Part shown: piece by piece, positions 53,804 through 63,603 of the stretch | Layout of the letters: every line of letters begins with the position of its first letter | Numbering within the stretch: position 1 is the stretch's first letter | NCBI RefSeq assembly: GCF_017599385.1 | Contig: NZ_JAGFPK010000002.1 | Location: forward strand, 62,001 to 126,000 | Direction of reading: 5' to 3' | From: Ciceribacter sp. L1K22 | Lineage (GTDB): Bacteria > Pseudomonadota > Alphaproteobacteria > Rhizobiales > Rhizobiaceae | Length of the DNA: 64,000 nucleotides | Made by a program: the position numbers and the translations under genes | The notes under the pieces: model-generated | Database searches by the model: none | What the model was told of the DNA's origin: nothing | Seen by the model: only the letters and a program-made list of their open reading frames with translations

Positions 53804-54877
53804 ATGCAGACTTTCAAGCGTTTTCTGTCGATCAGTATCCTTTCGGCCGGGATAGCCCTGGGGATGTCGACCGTTGCCCAGGCGGAGGCCAAGAAGGATT
53901 TCAAGGTCGCCTGGTCGATCTATGTCGGCTGGATGCCATGGGGTTACGCAGCCGAGCATGGCATCGTCAAGAAGTGGGCCGACAAGTACGGCATCACGAT
54001 CGAGGTCACCCAGTTCAACGACTATGTGGAGTCGATGAACCAGTATACCGCTGGCGCCTTCGACGCGGTGACCCTCACCAACATGGACGGGCTTTCGATC
54101 CCGGCGGCCGGTGGTGTCGATACCACTGCTGTGATCGTCGGCGATTTCTCGAACGGCAACGATGCGCTGATCCTTAAAGACAAGGACAAGCTTGAGGACG
54201 TCAAGGGACAGACCGTCAATCTGGTCGAGTTCTCGGTGTCCCACTATCTGCTGGCGCGGGCTCTCGAGAGCATCGGCTCGAGCGAGCGGGACGTGACAGT
54301 GGTCAATACATCGGATGCGGACATGGTGGCTGCCTACGAGACAAGTGACGTCACCGCCGTCGTCACCTGGAATCCGCTTGTTTCGACAATTCTTGAAAAC
54401 CCGACGGCCAAAAAAGTGTTCGACAGCTCGCAGATACCGGGCGAGATCATCGACCTTATGGTCGCGAACAGCGACGTGCTGAAGGATAATCCGGACTTCG
54501 GAAAGGCCCTGGCCGGCATCTGGTACGACACGATGGCCGTCATGACCGCCGACAGCGCCGAAGGAAAGACCGCACGGGAAGAGATGGGCAAGGCTTCCGG
54601 CACCGATCTCGCGGGCTTCGAGGCGCAGATGTCGGCGACCAAACTTTTCGACAAGCCGGCGGATGCCGTTGCCTTCACCGCTTCGCAGGATCTTCCGAAA
54701 ACAATGGATCTGGTCCGGTCCTTCCTGTTCGAGAAGGGACTGCTGGGCAGCGGAGCCCCTTCCGCTGACGTCATCGGGATCGAGATGTCGGACGGTTCTG
54801 TTCTCGGCGACAAGGCCAACGTGAAGTTCCGCTTTACGACGACCTACATGGACGCGGCGGCCAAGGGCACGCTCTGA
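53804..54877 (+). CDS. ABC transporter substrate-binding protein of the guanidine operon
   Basis: 357 residues, NMT1/taurine-type fold. Sec signal peptide MQTFKRFLSISILSAGIALG..., cleavage near AQA-EA (about residue 27). Binding region VAWSIYVGWMPWGYAAEHGIVKKWADKYG and TAGAFDAVTLTNMDGLSIPAAGG are characteristic of the 'urea carboxylase-associated ABC transporter' binding protein. Located first behind a guanidine riboswitch, it probably captures guanidine or a guanidino compound, not urea. RBS AAAAAGGGGAATTTC. Confidence 0.88.
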   Translation: MQTFKRFLSISILSAGIALGMSTVAQAEAKKDFKVAWSIYVGWMPWGYAAEHGIVKKWADKYGITIEVTQFNDYVESMNQYTAGAFDAVTLTNMDGLSIPAAGGVDTTAVIVGDFSNGNDALILKDKDKLEDVKGQTVNLVEFSVSHYLLARALESIGSSERDVTVVNTSDADMVAAYETSDVTAVVTWNPLVSTILENPTAKKVFDSSQIPGEIIDLMVANSDVLKDNPDFGKALAGIWYDTMAVMTADSAEGKTAREEMGKASGTDLAGFEAQMSATKLFDKPADAVAFTASQDLPKTMDLVRSFLFEKGLLGSGAPSADVIGIEMSDGSVLGDKANVKFRFTTTYMDAAAKGTL

Positions 54878-54942
54878 TCTTCCCGGACGCCGGACACAAA
54901 AGGGTTCCGGCGTCCCCACCCCCTCACTGACCGGAGCCGCAT

Positions 54943-55761
54943 ATGCGCTGGATCAATGCACGCCCGAGCAATGGCGCCCGGCTGGCGCTGATCGTCACGC
55001 CGTTTGTGCTGACGCTGATCGCCTATGCAATGGGATCGGCCGCGCGCCTGGCGGAGAACCCAGCCGACAAGCTTCTCCCAAGTCTCGACGGTTTCCTCGA
55101 CGCCATCGATAGAATGGCCTTCACCGCGGATATCAGGACCGGCGACTATCTCCTGTGGGTCGATACGGCAGCGAGCCTGATGCGGCTGTTCTCCGGTCTT
55201 GGCATCGCCACCGTGATCGCGCTTCTGCTGGGTATGCTCATCGGGATGCTCCCATATCTCCGGTCGCTTCTGGCACCCTATGTGGCTGCCGTTTCCATGG
55301 TTCCGCCGCTCGCGCTGCTGCCGATCCTCTTCATCATCGCCGGTCTCGGGGAAGCGTCGAAGATCGCCCTGATCGTTATCGGCGTCACACCCATCATGGT
55401 CCGCGATCTGGCAATGACCGCCACTGGCCTGCCGCGAGAATTGATCATCAAGGCCGAGACACTCGGTGGCTCGTCCTGGCAGATCGCCTTGCGCGTCGTC
55501 CTGCCCCAGATCCTGCCGAGGCTCATCACCACGCTCCGGCTGCAACTCGGGCCAGCCTGGCTGTTCCTCATCGCGGCGGAAGCAATCTCCTCGGACAGCG
55601 GCCTCGGCTACCGCATCTTCCTCGTCCGTCGCTACCTCTCGATGGATGTCATCTTCCCCTACGTGCTCTGGATCACGCTCCTCGCCGTGCTCGCCGATTG
55701 GCTGCTCGACCGGCTGCGTGTCTCCCTCTTCCCGTGGTCCGAGCTGGAGGCGCAGAAATGA
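54943..55761 (+). CDS. ABC transporter permease of the guanidine operon
   Basis: 272 residues, taurine/nitrate-type (SsuC/TauC family) permease with six hydrophobic segments. EAA-like loop ELIIKAETLGGSSWQIALRVVLPQILPRLITTLRLQLGPAWLFLIAAEAIS. Partner of the binding protein and ATPase on either side. The stop overlaps the ATPase start by 4 nt. Confidence 0.9.
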   Translation: MRWINARPSNGARLALIVTPFVLTLIAYAMGSAARLAENPADKLLPSLDGFLDAIDRMAFTADIRTGDYLLWVDTAASLMRLFSGLGIATVIALLLGMLIGMLPYLRSLLAPYVAAVSMVPPLALLPILFIIAGLGEASKIALIVIGVTPIMVRDLAMTATGLPRELIIKAETLGGSSWQIALRVVLPQILPRLITTLRLQLGPAWLFLIAAEAISSDSGLGYRIFLVRRYLSMDVIFPYVLWITLLAVLADWLLDRLRVSLFPWSELEAQK

Positions 55762-56546
55762 GCGCACTGGCGGTGAAACGGGTCTGGAAGGAATATGGCG
55801 ACCAGATCGTTCTGGAGGATGTCTCGATCGACATCGAATCCCGTGCCTTCGTTGCGCTGGTGGGACCATCGGGCTGCGGAAAGACGACGTTCCTGCGCAT
55901 GCTGTTAGGCCAGGAACGTCCGACGCGCGGCGAGATCACGATCGATGGCCTGCCCCTTCCGCAGGAGCCGGGCCCCGATCGAGGCGTCGTCTTTCAGCGC
56001 TATTCCGTCTTTCCGCACCTGACGGTGCTCGGAAACGTGGTGCTCGGCAGGGAGATGCTCTCGGCACCCCTGACCGGGAGGCTGTTTGGCGCCGCGAGAA
56101 AGGCAGCCATCGATGAAGCGCGGGAAATGATCGCGGCCGTTGGCCTGTCCGGGTCGGAAAGCAAGTATCCCGCCCAGCTTTCCGGCGGCATGCAACAGCG
56201 CCTCGCTCTTGCCCAGGCGCTCATCATGAAGCCGAAGGTCTTGCTGCTCGACGAGCCGTTCGGTGCGCTTGACCCCGGCATTCGGGCGGAAATCCACACG
56301 CTTATGCGCTCCCTCTGGCATGCCAATCCGATGACGGTCGTCATGGTAACCCACGACATGCGTGAGGCGTTCACCCTCGCCACCCGGGTTGTCGCCTTCG
56401 AGCGCCCGCGCGACCGTCCGGAGGAAAAGCTTCGGTATGGGGCCACCATCACCCGCGACATCGCCATCTGGCCACCCCGCACGGCCGGCCAGGCATCCCT
56501 CATCAGACCCGACCGGGACGGCCCGGTTTCCCACAAGGGTCAGTAG
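55758..56546 (+). CDS. ABC transporter ATPase of the guanidine operon
   Basis: 262 residues. Walker A GPSGCGKTT (36-44), signature LSGGMQQRLALAQAL, Walker B VLLLDEPFGALDP, switch VTHDMREAFTLA. TauB/SsuB type. ATG at 55758 overlaps the permease stop (ATGA). It completes the importer. Confidence 0.92.
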   Translation: MSALAVKRVWKEYGDQIVLEDVSIDIESRAFVALVGPSGCGKTTFLRMLLGQERPTRGEITIDGLPLPQEPGPDRGVVFQRYSVFPHLTVLGNVVLGREMLSAPLTGRLFGAARKAAIDEAREMIAAVGLSGSESKYPAQLSGGMQQRLALAQALIMKPKVLLLDEPFGALDPGIRAEIHTLMRSLWHANPMTVVMVTHDMREAFTLATRVVAFERPRDRPEEKLRYGATITRDIAIWPPRTAGQASLIRPDRDGPVSHKGQ

Positions 56547-56586
56547 CCGGGACGACCCGGGCAAGACGTCCAATGGAGATACAGAA

Positions 56587-57414
56587 ATGCATATCCGCCG
56601 CTCAGCCGAGGAAATCGCCGCGAACCGCGCGCGCTACGAGGAGCATCAGAAAAAAGGCCTGGAATTTGCGCCCAAGTCACTTCCGGGCAGAAGCGCAAAG
56701 CCTGCGCCTGCCGTTGCCGATCATAAGATCGTGCATCAGGAGAGAATCCCTGGCGGCTGGTACTGGTGGACTCGAGTGAAGGCCAACGAAGTGCTGCGGG
56801 TCTCGCTGGACGAGGGATTTTCAACCGTTTCGCTGGTTGCGTGGAATGCGCTCGACCCGAGCGAACGGATGAACCTCCCGGATACGGTCAAGGTGCAGTG
56901 GACCACGGGTCTCGGAAAAGGCCGTGTGATCTTCTCCGATATGGGGAAAGTGATGTTCTCCATCGTCGAGGACAGCTCGGGGGCCCATGACTGCCTGATG
57001 GGTGGGTCGACCGCCGCGTCGAACGCAAAGAAGTATGCCGGAGCCAATGGCGCGACGCTGCGCAATACACGGGAGAATTTCGTGCTCGTTGCCACCAAGG
57101 CGGGGCTGGACAAGCGCGATATTCCGGCAGCACTCGCGCTCTTCGCGCCGGTTCGCGTCGATGCGGATGGCAAGTTCGAGTGGAAGGCTGATCTGGTCGG
57201 CGATGGCGACTACGTCGATCTTCGGGCCGAGATGGACATGATCGTCGGCTTCTCCAATTGCCCGCACCCGCTGGATCCGAACCCGGTCTATGGCCCCCGT
57301 TCCGTCACCGTAACGCGGATCGCGGCGAGCAAACCCGCTCTCGACGACCTGTGCCGGACCGCGACCGCCGAAGCCGTCCGCGGCTTCGAAAACAACGCGT
57401 TCGCGGCACTCTGA
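56587..57414 (+). CDS. Urea-carboxylase-associated protein 1 (DUF1989), carboxyguanidine deiminase subunit
   Basis: 275 residues from ATG 56587, N-terminal helix-rich region then a DUF1989-type domain: QERIPGGWYWWTRVKANEVLRVSLDEGFSTVSLVAWNALDPSERMNLPDTVKVQ, SIVEDSSGAHDCLMGGSTAAS, and ADLVGDGDYVDLRAEMDMIVGFSNCPHPLDPNP. In guanidine-degrading bacteria a DUF1989 pair forms the carboxyguanidine deiminase (CgdAB) that makes allophanate from carboxyguanidine. This is one subunit; the next gene is the other. Cys in FSNCPHPL is shared with the partner. Confidence 0.85.
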   Translation: MHIRRSAEEIAANRARYEEHQKKGLEFAPKSLPGRSAKPAPAVADHKIVHQERIPGGWYWWTRVKANEVLRVSLDEGFSTVSLVAWNALDPSERMNLPDTVKVQWTTGLGKGRVIFSDMGKVMFSIVEDSSGAHDCLMGGSTAASNAKKYAGANGATLRNTRENFVLVATKAGLDKRDIPAALALFAPVRVDADGKFEWKADLVGDGDYVDLRAEMDMIVGFSNCPHPLDPNPVYGPRSVTVTRIAASKPALDDLCRTATAEAVRGFENNAFAAL

Positions 57415-57425
57415 GGGAGGCAATC

Positions 57426-58079
57426 ATGACCACATTCGTCCAGACTTCTCCCGCGCGCACGCTGCAGAACACAGTTCAGGATCACTACATCGCCGCAGAG
57501 GCGCCGTTTTCGACCTTCGTGAACAAGGGACAGGTGATCCGCATCGAGGATACCTATGGCCAGCAGGCCGTCGACACGCTGTTCTACAACGCCCACGACT
57601 TCTCCGAACGCTATTCCAGCCAGGATACGATGCGCGAGCAGGGGGCGGCCTACATCTCCACCGGTACAAAGGTGATCTCCAACGAAGGTCGGGTGATGCT
57701 GACGATGACGGCTGACAGTTGCGGCCGCCACGACACCTCCGCCGGCGCCTGCTCGTGCGAGAGCAACACGGTGCGTTTCGGCCACTACACCAAATACCTG
57801 CATGCCTGCCGCGACAACTTTGTCATCGAAGTCTCCAAGCACGGCATGAGCAAGCGCGACGTGGTGCCGAACATCAACTTCTTCATGAACGTGCCGATCG
57901 AACCATCAGGCGAAATGACGATCGTCGATGGCATTTCCGCGCCTGGCGACTATGTTGAGCTAAAGGCGGAAATGGACGTGCTTCTCGTCATTTCCAACTG
58001 CCCGCAGATCAACAACCCCTGCAACGGCTTCGATCCGACGCCGATCCGCGTTCTCGTCTGGGATGACGAGGCGATCTGA
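57426..58079 (+). CDS. Urea-carboxylase-associated protein 2 (DUF1989), carboxyguanidine deiminase subunit
   Basis: 217 residues from ATG 57426 (after TGAGGGAGGCAATC). DUF1989 again: [67 protein letters not shown], and [24 protein letters not shown]. The Cys-rich stretch ACSCESN and NCPQINNPC may bind metal. It overlaps the carboxylase start by 1 nt (TGATG). Together with its upstream neighbour it fits CgdAB. Confidence 0.85.
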   Translation: MTTFVQTSPARTLQNTVQDHYIAAEAPFSTFVNKGQVIRIEDTYGQQAVDTLFYNAHDFSERYSSQDTMREQGAAYISTGTKVISNEGRVMLTMTADSCGRHDTSAGACSCESNTVRFGHYTKYLHACRDNFVIEVSKHGMSKRDVVPNINFFMNVPIEPSGEMTIVDGISAPGDYVELKAEMDVLLVISNCPQINNPCNGFDPTPIRVLVWDDEAI

Positions 58080-61000
58080 TGTTCAGGAAAGTCCTGATCG
58101 CCAATCGCGGCGAAATTGCCGTGCGCGTCATCAAGACGCTGAAGAAAATGGAGATCGCGAGCGTCGCGGTCTATTCCGATGCCGACCGGTTCACAAAAGC
58201 CCCGATGATGGCGGACGAGGCAGTTCGCCTCGGCCCCGCAGCGGCCTCGGAGAGTTATCTGAACGTCGATGCCGTCATTGCTGCCTGCAACGAGACCGGG
58301 GCTGAGGCCGTACATCCGGGCTACGGCTTCCTGTCCGAGAACATCGGATTTGCCGAACGGCTAAGACAGGAGGGCATTGCCTTCATCGGGCCGACGCCGG
58401 AAAACATTTCGGTCTTCGGCCTCAAGCATACGGCGCGCGAACTTGCTGAAGCAAGCGGCGTCCCGCTGTTGCCCGGCTCCGGGCTTCTGGACACGGTGGA
58501 CGCAGCGCTCACGGAAGCCGAGCGGATCGGCTATCCGGTCATGTTGAAATCCACGGCCGGTGGCGGCGGTATCGGAATGCAGCTTTGCGAGACGCCCGAG
58601 GCGCTTGCCGCCGCGTTCGACAGCGTCCAGCGCACCGCCACGGCAAGTTTCGGTGATGCACGGGTCTACCTGGAACGTTTCGTTGCAAAAGCCCGGCATG
58701 TCGAGGTGCAGATCTTCGGCGACGGCAGGGGACGGGTGATCGCGCTCGGCGAACGCGATTGTTCTTTGCAGCGCCGCAATCAAAAGGTCATCGAGGAAAC
58801 CCCCGCGCCGGGCTTGCCCGATACGGTTCGCCAGCGCCTGCATTCCGCAGCCGTCGCGCTCGGTCGCCAGGTTCGTTACGCCTCGGCCGGGACGGTCGAG
58901 TTTATCTATGATCCGGCGCGAGAGGAATTCTACTTCCTTGAGGTCAATACGCGGCTCCAGGTCGAGCATCCGGTCACGGAAGCGGTGTTCGGCGTGGATC
59001 TCGTCGAATGGATGATCCGTCAGGCGGCTGGCGAGGACGTTCTGACGGGTAACGAGAACCTTGCACCCAAGGGCGCCGCTATCGAGGCGCGCGTCTATGC
59101 GGAGATGCCGCATGCCGGTTTCCGTCCGAGTGCCGGCCTTCTGACAGAAGTCATCTTCCCGGAGAATGTCCGCATAGACGGTTGGATCGAAACCGGCACG
59201 GAGGTGACGCCATTTTACGATCCGATGCTGGCGAAGGTCATTGTCTCAGGCGAGGATCGTGCCGCGGCCATCGCAGCCCTCTCGTCCGCGCTGGCAGGGA
59301 CATCGATCTGTGGTATCGAAACCAATCTCGAATACCTTAAGGCGATTGCGGATTCCGATCTTTTCGCCAGCGGCGACGTGGCGACGACGGCGCTCAAGGA
59401 TTTCCATTTCGTTCCGGACATTGTCGAGGTCATCGCCCCCGGCGCCCAGTCCAGCCTTCAGGAACTGCCGGGCCGGCTCGGCCTTTGGCACGTCGGTGTG
59501 CCTCCGTCAGGTCCGATGGACGACCGTTCGTTTCGCCATGCGAACCGGCTGGTTGGCAACCACGACGATACAGCCGCGCTCGAGCTCACGGTCAATGGAC
59601 CGGTCCTGAAGTTCTTCTCTGACAGTGTCGTCGCGCTAGCCGGGGCCGAGATGCCGATGAAGCTCGACGGCGTTCCCGTTCCGCATGGCGCGCCTGTCAG
59701 GATATCTGCCGGACGGACGCTTTCCATCGGCGCCATCAACGGCCCTGGACAGCGCGCCTATCTGGCCGTCGCGGGTGGCTTCGATGCACCGGTTGTCCTC
59801 GGGTCGCGCGCGACTTTCGGGCTTGGGCAGTTCGGCGGCAATGCCACAGGGACCTTGCGGGCGGGGGATGTGCTTCGGCTTGCGCGAGCGACGCAGGCGG
59901 ATGTGAAGCCGGCCGACGAACCGGCTTCACTTGCTCGCGAATGGTCGGTGGGGGTTTTCTATGGCCCCCATGGCGCTCCGGATTTCTTTGTCGATGACGA
60001 TATCGAAACCCTATTCTCCACCGACTACGAAGTACACTTCAACTCGGCCCGCACCGGTGTGAGGCTGATCGGTCCAGCGCCGAAATGGGCGCGGCGGGAT
60101 GGCGGGGAGGCGGGTCTGCACCCCTCCAACCTCCACGACAATGCCTATGCGATCGGCGCGATCGATTTCACCGGCGACATGCCGATCATTCTCGGCCCCG
60201 ATGGTCCCAGCCTCGGCGGTTTCGTGTGTCCGGCGGTGATCGCGCGCGACGAGCAATGGAAGATGGGGCAGTTCAAGCCGGGCGACAAAATTCGGTTCCG
60301 TCCGGTCAGGCGGATCGGCGATCCGCTGGCCGGACCCGTGGTCGCGAGGCTCGCCGAGGAAGTCGGTTCCGCGGTGGTCGGATCGAGTGACGATGGTCCC
60401 GTCCCCGTGGTCTATCGTCGGCAAGGCGATGACAACCTGCTGGTCGAATATGGTCCGATGCAGCTCGACATCGGCATCCGCATGCGGGTTCACCTGCTGA
60501 TGCAGGCGGTTCATGCGGCCAAGCTGCCGGGTCTGATCGACCTGACACCCGGTATCCGCTCGCTGCAGATCCACTATGACGGTGCCGTGCTTTCGCGGAC
60601 AAGACTGATCGCGCTGCTCGCCGATCTCGAACGCAACCTGCCGGATGTCGCGGATGTCAGGGTGCCGAGCCGCACCGTGTGGCTGCCGCTGTCGTGGAAC
60701 GATCCGCAGGCCGAGCTGGCCATGAGGAAGTATCAGGAGCTGGTACGACCCAATGCGCCTTGGTGCCCCTCCAATATCGAGTTCATCCGCCGCATCAACG
60801 GCCTTGCCGACGAGCAGGCCGTCAAGGATACGATCTTTGATGCCTCCTACCTCGTGATGGGCTTGGGAGACGTCTATCTCGGCGCGCCAGTTGCGACACC
60901 CATCGATCCCAGACATCGTCTGGTGACGACCAAGTACAATCCGGCACGGACGTGGACGCCCGAAAATGCCGTCGGCATCGGCGGGGCCTACATGTGCATC

Positions 61001-61615
61001 TACGGAATGGAAGGGCCGGGGGGATACCAGCTCTTCGGGCGGACGATCCAGATGTGGAACACATGGCGGCAGACCCCGGTTTTCGGACCGGGCAAACCTT
61101 GGCTGCTCGACTTCTTCGACCAGATCCGCTTCTTTCCCGTCTCGCATGAGGAATTGACAGAGGCGCGCGCCGCGTTTCCGCACGGAGGCTACCCTGTCCG
61201 CATCGAGGACGGCACATTCTCGTACGCGGACTACCAGACGGAAATCACCAACAATGCCGCCGGTATCGCGGCCTTTAAACAGAGCCAGCAGACGGCTTTC
61301 GAGGCCGAGCGGCGGCGATGGAAGGAGCAGGGGCTCGACAGTTTTCAAGTCGACGACGGTTCCGGACCGGGGCTCGCCAGCGATGTTCCGGAGGGTTGCT
61401 TCGGGGTCGAAAGCGCCGTTCCCGGAAATGTCTGGAAACTGTTGGTCGAGGAAGGCCAGACCGTGCAGGCTGGCGAAACGCTTGCCATAATCGAGTCTAT
61501 GAAGATGGAAATTGCCGTAACCGCCCATGCATCCGGACGTGTCCGGAACCTGAGGGCGGGACCGGGCAGGACTGTAAAGGCCGGCGATGTCCTGGTCATA
61601 TTGGAGGATATTTGA
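58079..61615 (+). CDS. Guanidine carboxylase ('urea carboxylase' family), biotin-dependent
   Basis: 1178 residues. N-terminal biotin carboxylase domain (about 1-445: [26 protein letters not shown]-grasp [22 protein letters not shown]), then KipI/KipA-like carboxyltransferase domains ([59 protein letters not shown]), and the C-terminal biotinyl domain with biotin-Lys1142 in ESMKMEI. The enzyme adds CO2 to guanidine or urea with ATP. The guanidine riboswitch and DUF1989 genes argue for guanidine as the true substrate. Usual automatic names will read urea carboxylase. Confidence 0.93.
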   Translation: MFRKVLIANRGEIAVRVIKTLKKMEIASVAVYSDADRFTKAPMMADEAVRLGPAAASESYLNVDAVIAACNETGAEAVHPGYGFLSENIGFAERLRQEGIAFIGPTPENISVFGLKHTARELAEASGVPLLPGSGLLDTVDAALTEAERIGYPVMLKSTAGGGGIGMQLCETPEALAAAFDSVQRTATASFGDARVYLERFVAKARHVEVQIFGDGRGRVIALGERDCSLQRRNQKVIEETPAPGLPDTVRQRLHSAAVALGRQVRYASAGTVEFIYDPAREEFYFLEVNTRLQVEHPVTEAVFGVDLVEWMIRQAAGEDVLTGNENLAPKGAAIEARVYAEMPHAGFRPSAGLLTEVIFPENVRIDGWIETGTEVTPFYDPMLAKVIVSGEDRAAAIAALSSALAGTSICGIETNLEYLKAIADSDLFASGDVATTALKDFHFVPDIVEVIAPGAQSSLQELPGRLGLWHVGVPPSGPMDDRSFRHANRLVGNHDDTAALELTVNGPVLKFFSDSVVALAGAEMPMKLDGVPVPHGAPVRISAGRTLSIGAINGPGQRAYLAVAGGFDAPVVLGSRATFGLGQFGGNATGTLRAGDVLRLARATQADVKPADEPASLAREWSVGVFYGPHGAPDFFVDDDIETLFSTDYEVHFNSARTGVRLIGPAPKWARRDGGEAGLHPSNLHDNAYAIGAIDFTGDMPIILGPDGPSLGGFVCPAVIARDEQWKMGQFKPGDKIRFRPVRRIGDPLAGPVVARLAEEVGSAVVGSSDDGPVPVVYRRQGDDNLLVEYGPMQLDIGIRMRVHLLMQAVHAAKLPGLIDLTPGIRSLQIHYDGAVLSRTRLIALLADLERNLPDVADVRVPSRTVWLPLSWNDPQAELAMRKYQELVRPNAPWCPSNIEFIRRINGLADEQAVKDTIFDASYLVMGLGDVYLGAPVATPIDPRHRLVTTKYNPARTWTPENAVGIGGAYMCIYGMEGPGGYQLFGRTIQMWNTWRQTPVFGPGKPWLLDFFDQIRFFPVSHEELTEARAAFPHGGYPVRIEDGTFSYADYQTEITNNAAGIAAFKQSQQTAFEAERRRWKEQGLDSFQVDDGSGPGLASDVPEGCFGVESAVPGNVWKLLVEEGQTVQAGETLAIIESMKMEIAVTAHASGRVRNLRAGPGRTVKAGDVLVILEDI

Positions 61616-63414
61616 TGCTACCAGCCATACTCGATCTCACCGCTGTCAAAGCGGCATACGCCACGGGCCTGACGCCCCTGCTGATGGCCGAGGAGATCAT
61701 AGCCAGGCGCAATGCCTCCGACGATCCGGCGGTCTTCATCACCGCGACGTCTGACGACGATCTACGCTCTGCTGCAAGGGCTCTGATGGAACTGGCTCCT
61801 GAGCCGAACAGTCTTCCCCTCTGGGGAGTCCCGTTCGCGGTCAAGGACAACATCGATGTTGCGGGTCTCCCGACAACAGCGGGGTGCCCCGCATATGCCT
61901 ACACGCCGGAGACGGACGCGACCGTCGTTGCCCGTTTGAAGGCGGCAGGTGCGATCGTCATCGGCAAGACCAATCTCGACCAGTTCGCCACCGGTCTCAA
62001 CGGTACCCGGTCCCCGTATGGCGCACCGCGCTCCGTATTCAACAAGGACTATGTTTCGGGCGGGTCTTCCTCGGGCTCCGCGGTCACGGTCGCGTCGGGC
62101 ATGGCGAGCTTCGCGCTCGGCACCGACACCGCCGGCTCCGGTCGTGTGCCGGCTGCCTTCAACAACCTCGTCGGCATCAAGCCCACGCCGGGTCTCGTCC
62201 CCAATGTCGGCGTCGTTCCTGCCTGCCGCAGCGTCGACGTGGTCACGGTGTTCGCCGCCACTGTCGGCGATGGCGTGGCAATCCGCAAGGTGATGGATGG
62301 GGTCGACGCCGGCGACCCCTATTCACGCCCGGCTTTGCCCGCAAGCCTGCCTGCTTCGGGGCTGCGTATCGGCGTTCTCGACGAGGCCGAGCGGGAATTT
62401 TTCGGCAATACGGATTACGAGGCGATCTATGACGCGGCGATCGAGCGGGCAAGATCGCTGGGTGCCACCATCGTCCCGTTCGACTATGCGCCATTCCGTC
62501 AGGCCGCGGAACTTCTCTACAACGGTCCCTGGGTTGCCGAACGCCTTGCCGCGGTGAAGGATTTCATCGCAACCAACGCGGACGACTTCGATCCGACCGT
62601 TCGCACGATCATCGAGGGCGCGCGGGGTTATGACGCCGTCGCAGCCTTCGAGGGCCAGTACAGGCTCGGCCATCTGCGCCAGAAGACGCTCGGAGAATGG
62701 GCCAAGGTCGACGTGCTGATGCTGCCCACCTCGCCGACGACCTACACCGTCGAAGCGATGATGGCCGATCCGATCGTCAAGAACAGTCATTTCGGCCGTT
62801 ACACCAACTTCGCCAACCTCTTCGGCTACGCGGCGATCGCCATCCCCGCAGGTTTTGGTAGCAACGGCCTTCCTGCCGGCGTGACGCTCTTCGGCCCTTC
62901 CTTCTCCGATGACGCCTTGGCGCCTTTCGCCGATGCGATGCATCGCGCGGTCGCCTGTGGCATGGGCAAGGACCGTGCGGCGGTGCTTCCTGAAAGTGCC
63001 AAGGTGTCCGAGGCCGAGGACGGGCTTGTCACGATCATGGTGGTCGGCGCGCATCTCACAGGCATGCCACTCAATCACGAGCTTACCGGTCCCGGAGGCA
63101 AACTGGTGAAGTCCTGCCGCACTGCTGGCGACTACCGTCTCTTCGTGCTGCCCAATACCACGCCGCCAAAGCCGGGACTGATCCGCGAACCGGGATTTGC
63201 CGGCAAGGGGCTCGAGGTCGAAGTGTGGAAGGTGCCGGCTGATGTCTTCGGCCGCTTCGTGCAGAACATTCCTGCTCCGCTCGGCATCGGCAAGGTGACC
63301 CTCGATGACGGCAGCCAGGTTTCCGGTTTTCTCTGTGAGCCCTACGCTATCCAGGGGGCGCAGGAAGTCACCGAACTCGGCGGTTGGCGCGCCTACATCG
63401 CCTCGCGCAAGTAG
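61615..63414 (+). CDS. atzF: Allophanate hydrolase
   Basis: 599 residues. Amidase-signature enzyme: catalytic Lys77 (FAVKDNIDVAG), Ser region YVSGGSSSGSAVTVASG (about 147-162) and nucleophile Ser175 (GTDTAGSGRVPAA). The C-terminal half (from about 450) includes the decarboxylation domain VGAHLTGMPLNHELTGPGGKLVKSCRTAGDYRLFVLPN. It turns allophanate to two NH3 and two CO2, finishing guanidine breakdown. Starts at TGATG overlap with the carboxylase. Confidence 0.94.
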   Translation: MLPAILDLTAVKAAYATGLTPLLMAEEIIARRNASDDPAVFITATSDDDLRSAARALMELAPEPNSLPLWGVPFAVKDNIDVAGLPTTAGCPAYAYTPETDATVVARLKAAGAIVIGKTNLDQFATGLNGTRSPYGAPRSVFNKDYVSGGSSSGSAVTVASGMASFALGTDTAGSGRVPAAFNNLVGIKPTPGLVPNVGVVPACRSVDVVTVFAATVGDGVAIRKVMDGVDAGDPYSRPALPASLPASGLRIGVLDEAEREFFGNTDYEAIYDAAIERARSLGATIVPFDYAPFRQAAELLYNGPWVAERLAAVKDFIATNADDFDPTVRTIIEGARGYDAVAAFEGQYRLGHLRQKTLGEWAKVDVLMLPTSPTTYTVEAMMADPIVKNSHFGRYTNFANLFGYAAIAIPAGFGSNGLPAGVTLFGPSFSDDALAPFADAMHRAVACGMGKDRAAVLPESAKVSEAEDGLVTIMVVGAHLTGMPLNHELTGPGGKLVKSCRTAGDYRLFVLPNTTPPKPGLIREPGFAGKGLEVEVWKVPADVFGRFVQNIPAPLGIGKVTLDDGSQVSGFLCEPYAIQGAQEVTELGGWRAYIASRK

Positions 63415-63422
63415 ATGGTCGG

Positions 63423-63444
63423 GGCGGAGAGACTTCTCTCCGCC
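63423..63444 (+). terminator. Hairpin after allophanate hydrolase
   Basis: GGCGGAGAGA (63423-63432) and TCTCTCCGCC (63435-63444) form a perfect stem of up to ten pairs (the two inner pairs cannot close physically), 8 nt after the stop. The following TCCCTTCC has only a weak T tract. Likely operon end. Confidence 0.6.
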
Positions 63445-63603
63445 TCCCTTCCATGGTTGACGCTCAAACGCCTTAGCGCTTGCCACCTGTGCTCTTCGTC
63501 ACATGCACGGGCGATCCAGACGGATTATCTTGCGTAGAACTGATAATTAACTGCGCAACCAGCTTTGGCTTCTCCCGTTCAGCGGAGATGCGAGGGCGCT
63601 CCT

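Noticed and set aside
53675-54919. 414-codon minus frame over the riboswitch and binding protein
   Set aside because: Conflicts with the aptamer and with a clear secreted binding protein on the plus strand.
60011-61528. 505-codon frame antisense to the carboxylase
   Set aside because: The plus strand codes conserved KipA and biotinyl domains; the antisense shows none.
62323-63486. 387-codon minus frame over allophanate hydrolase
   Set aside because: Amidase motifs are on the plus strand; the antisense frame has no recognisable domain.
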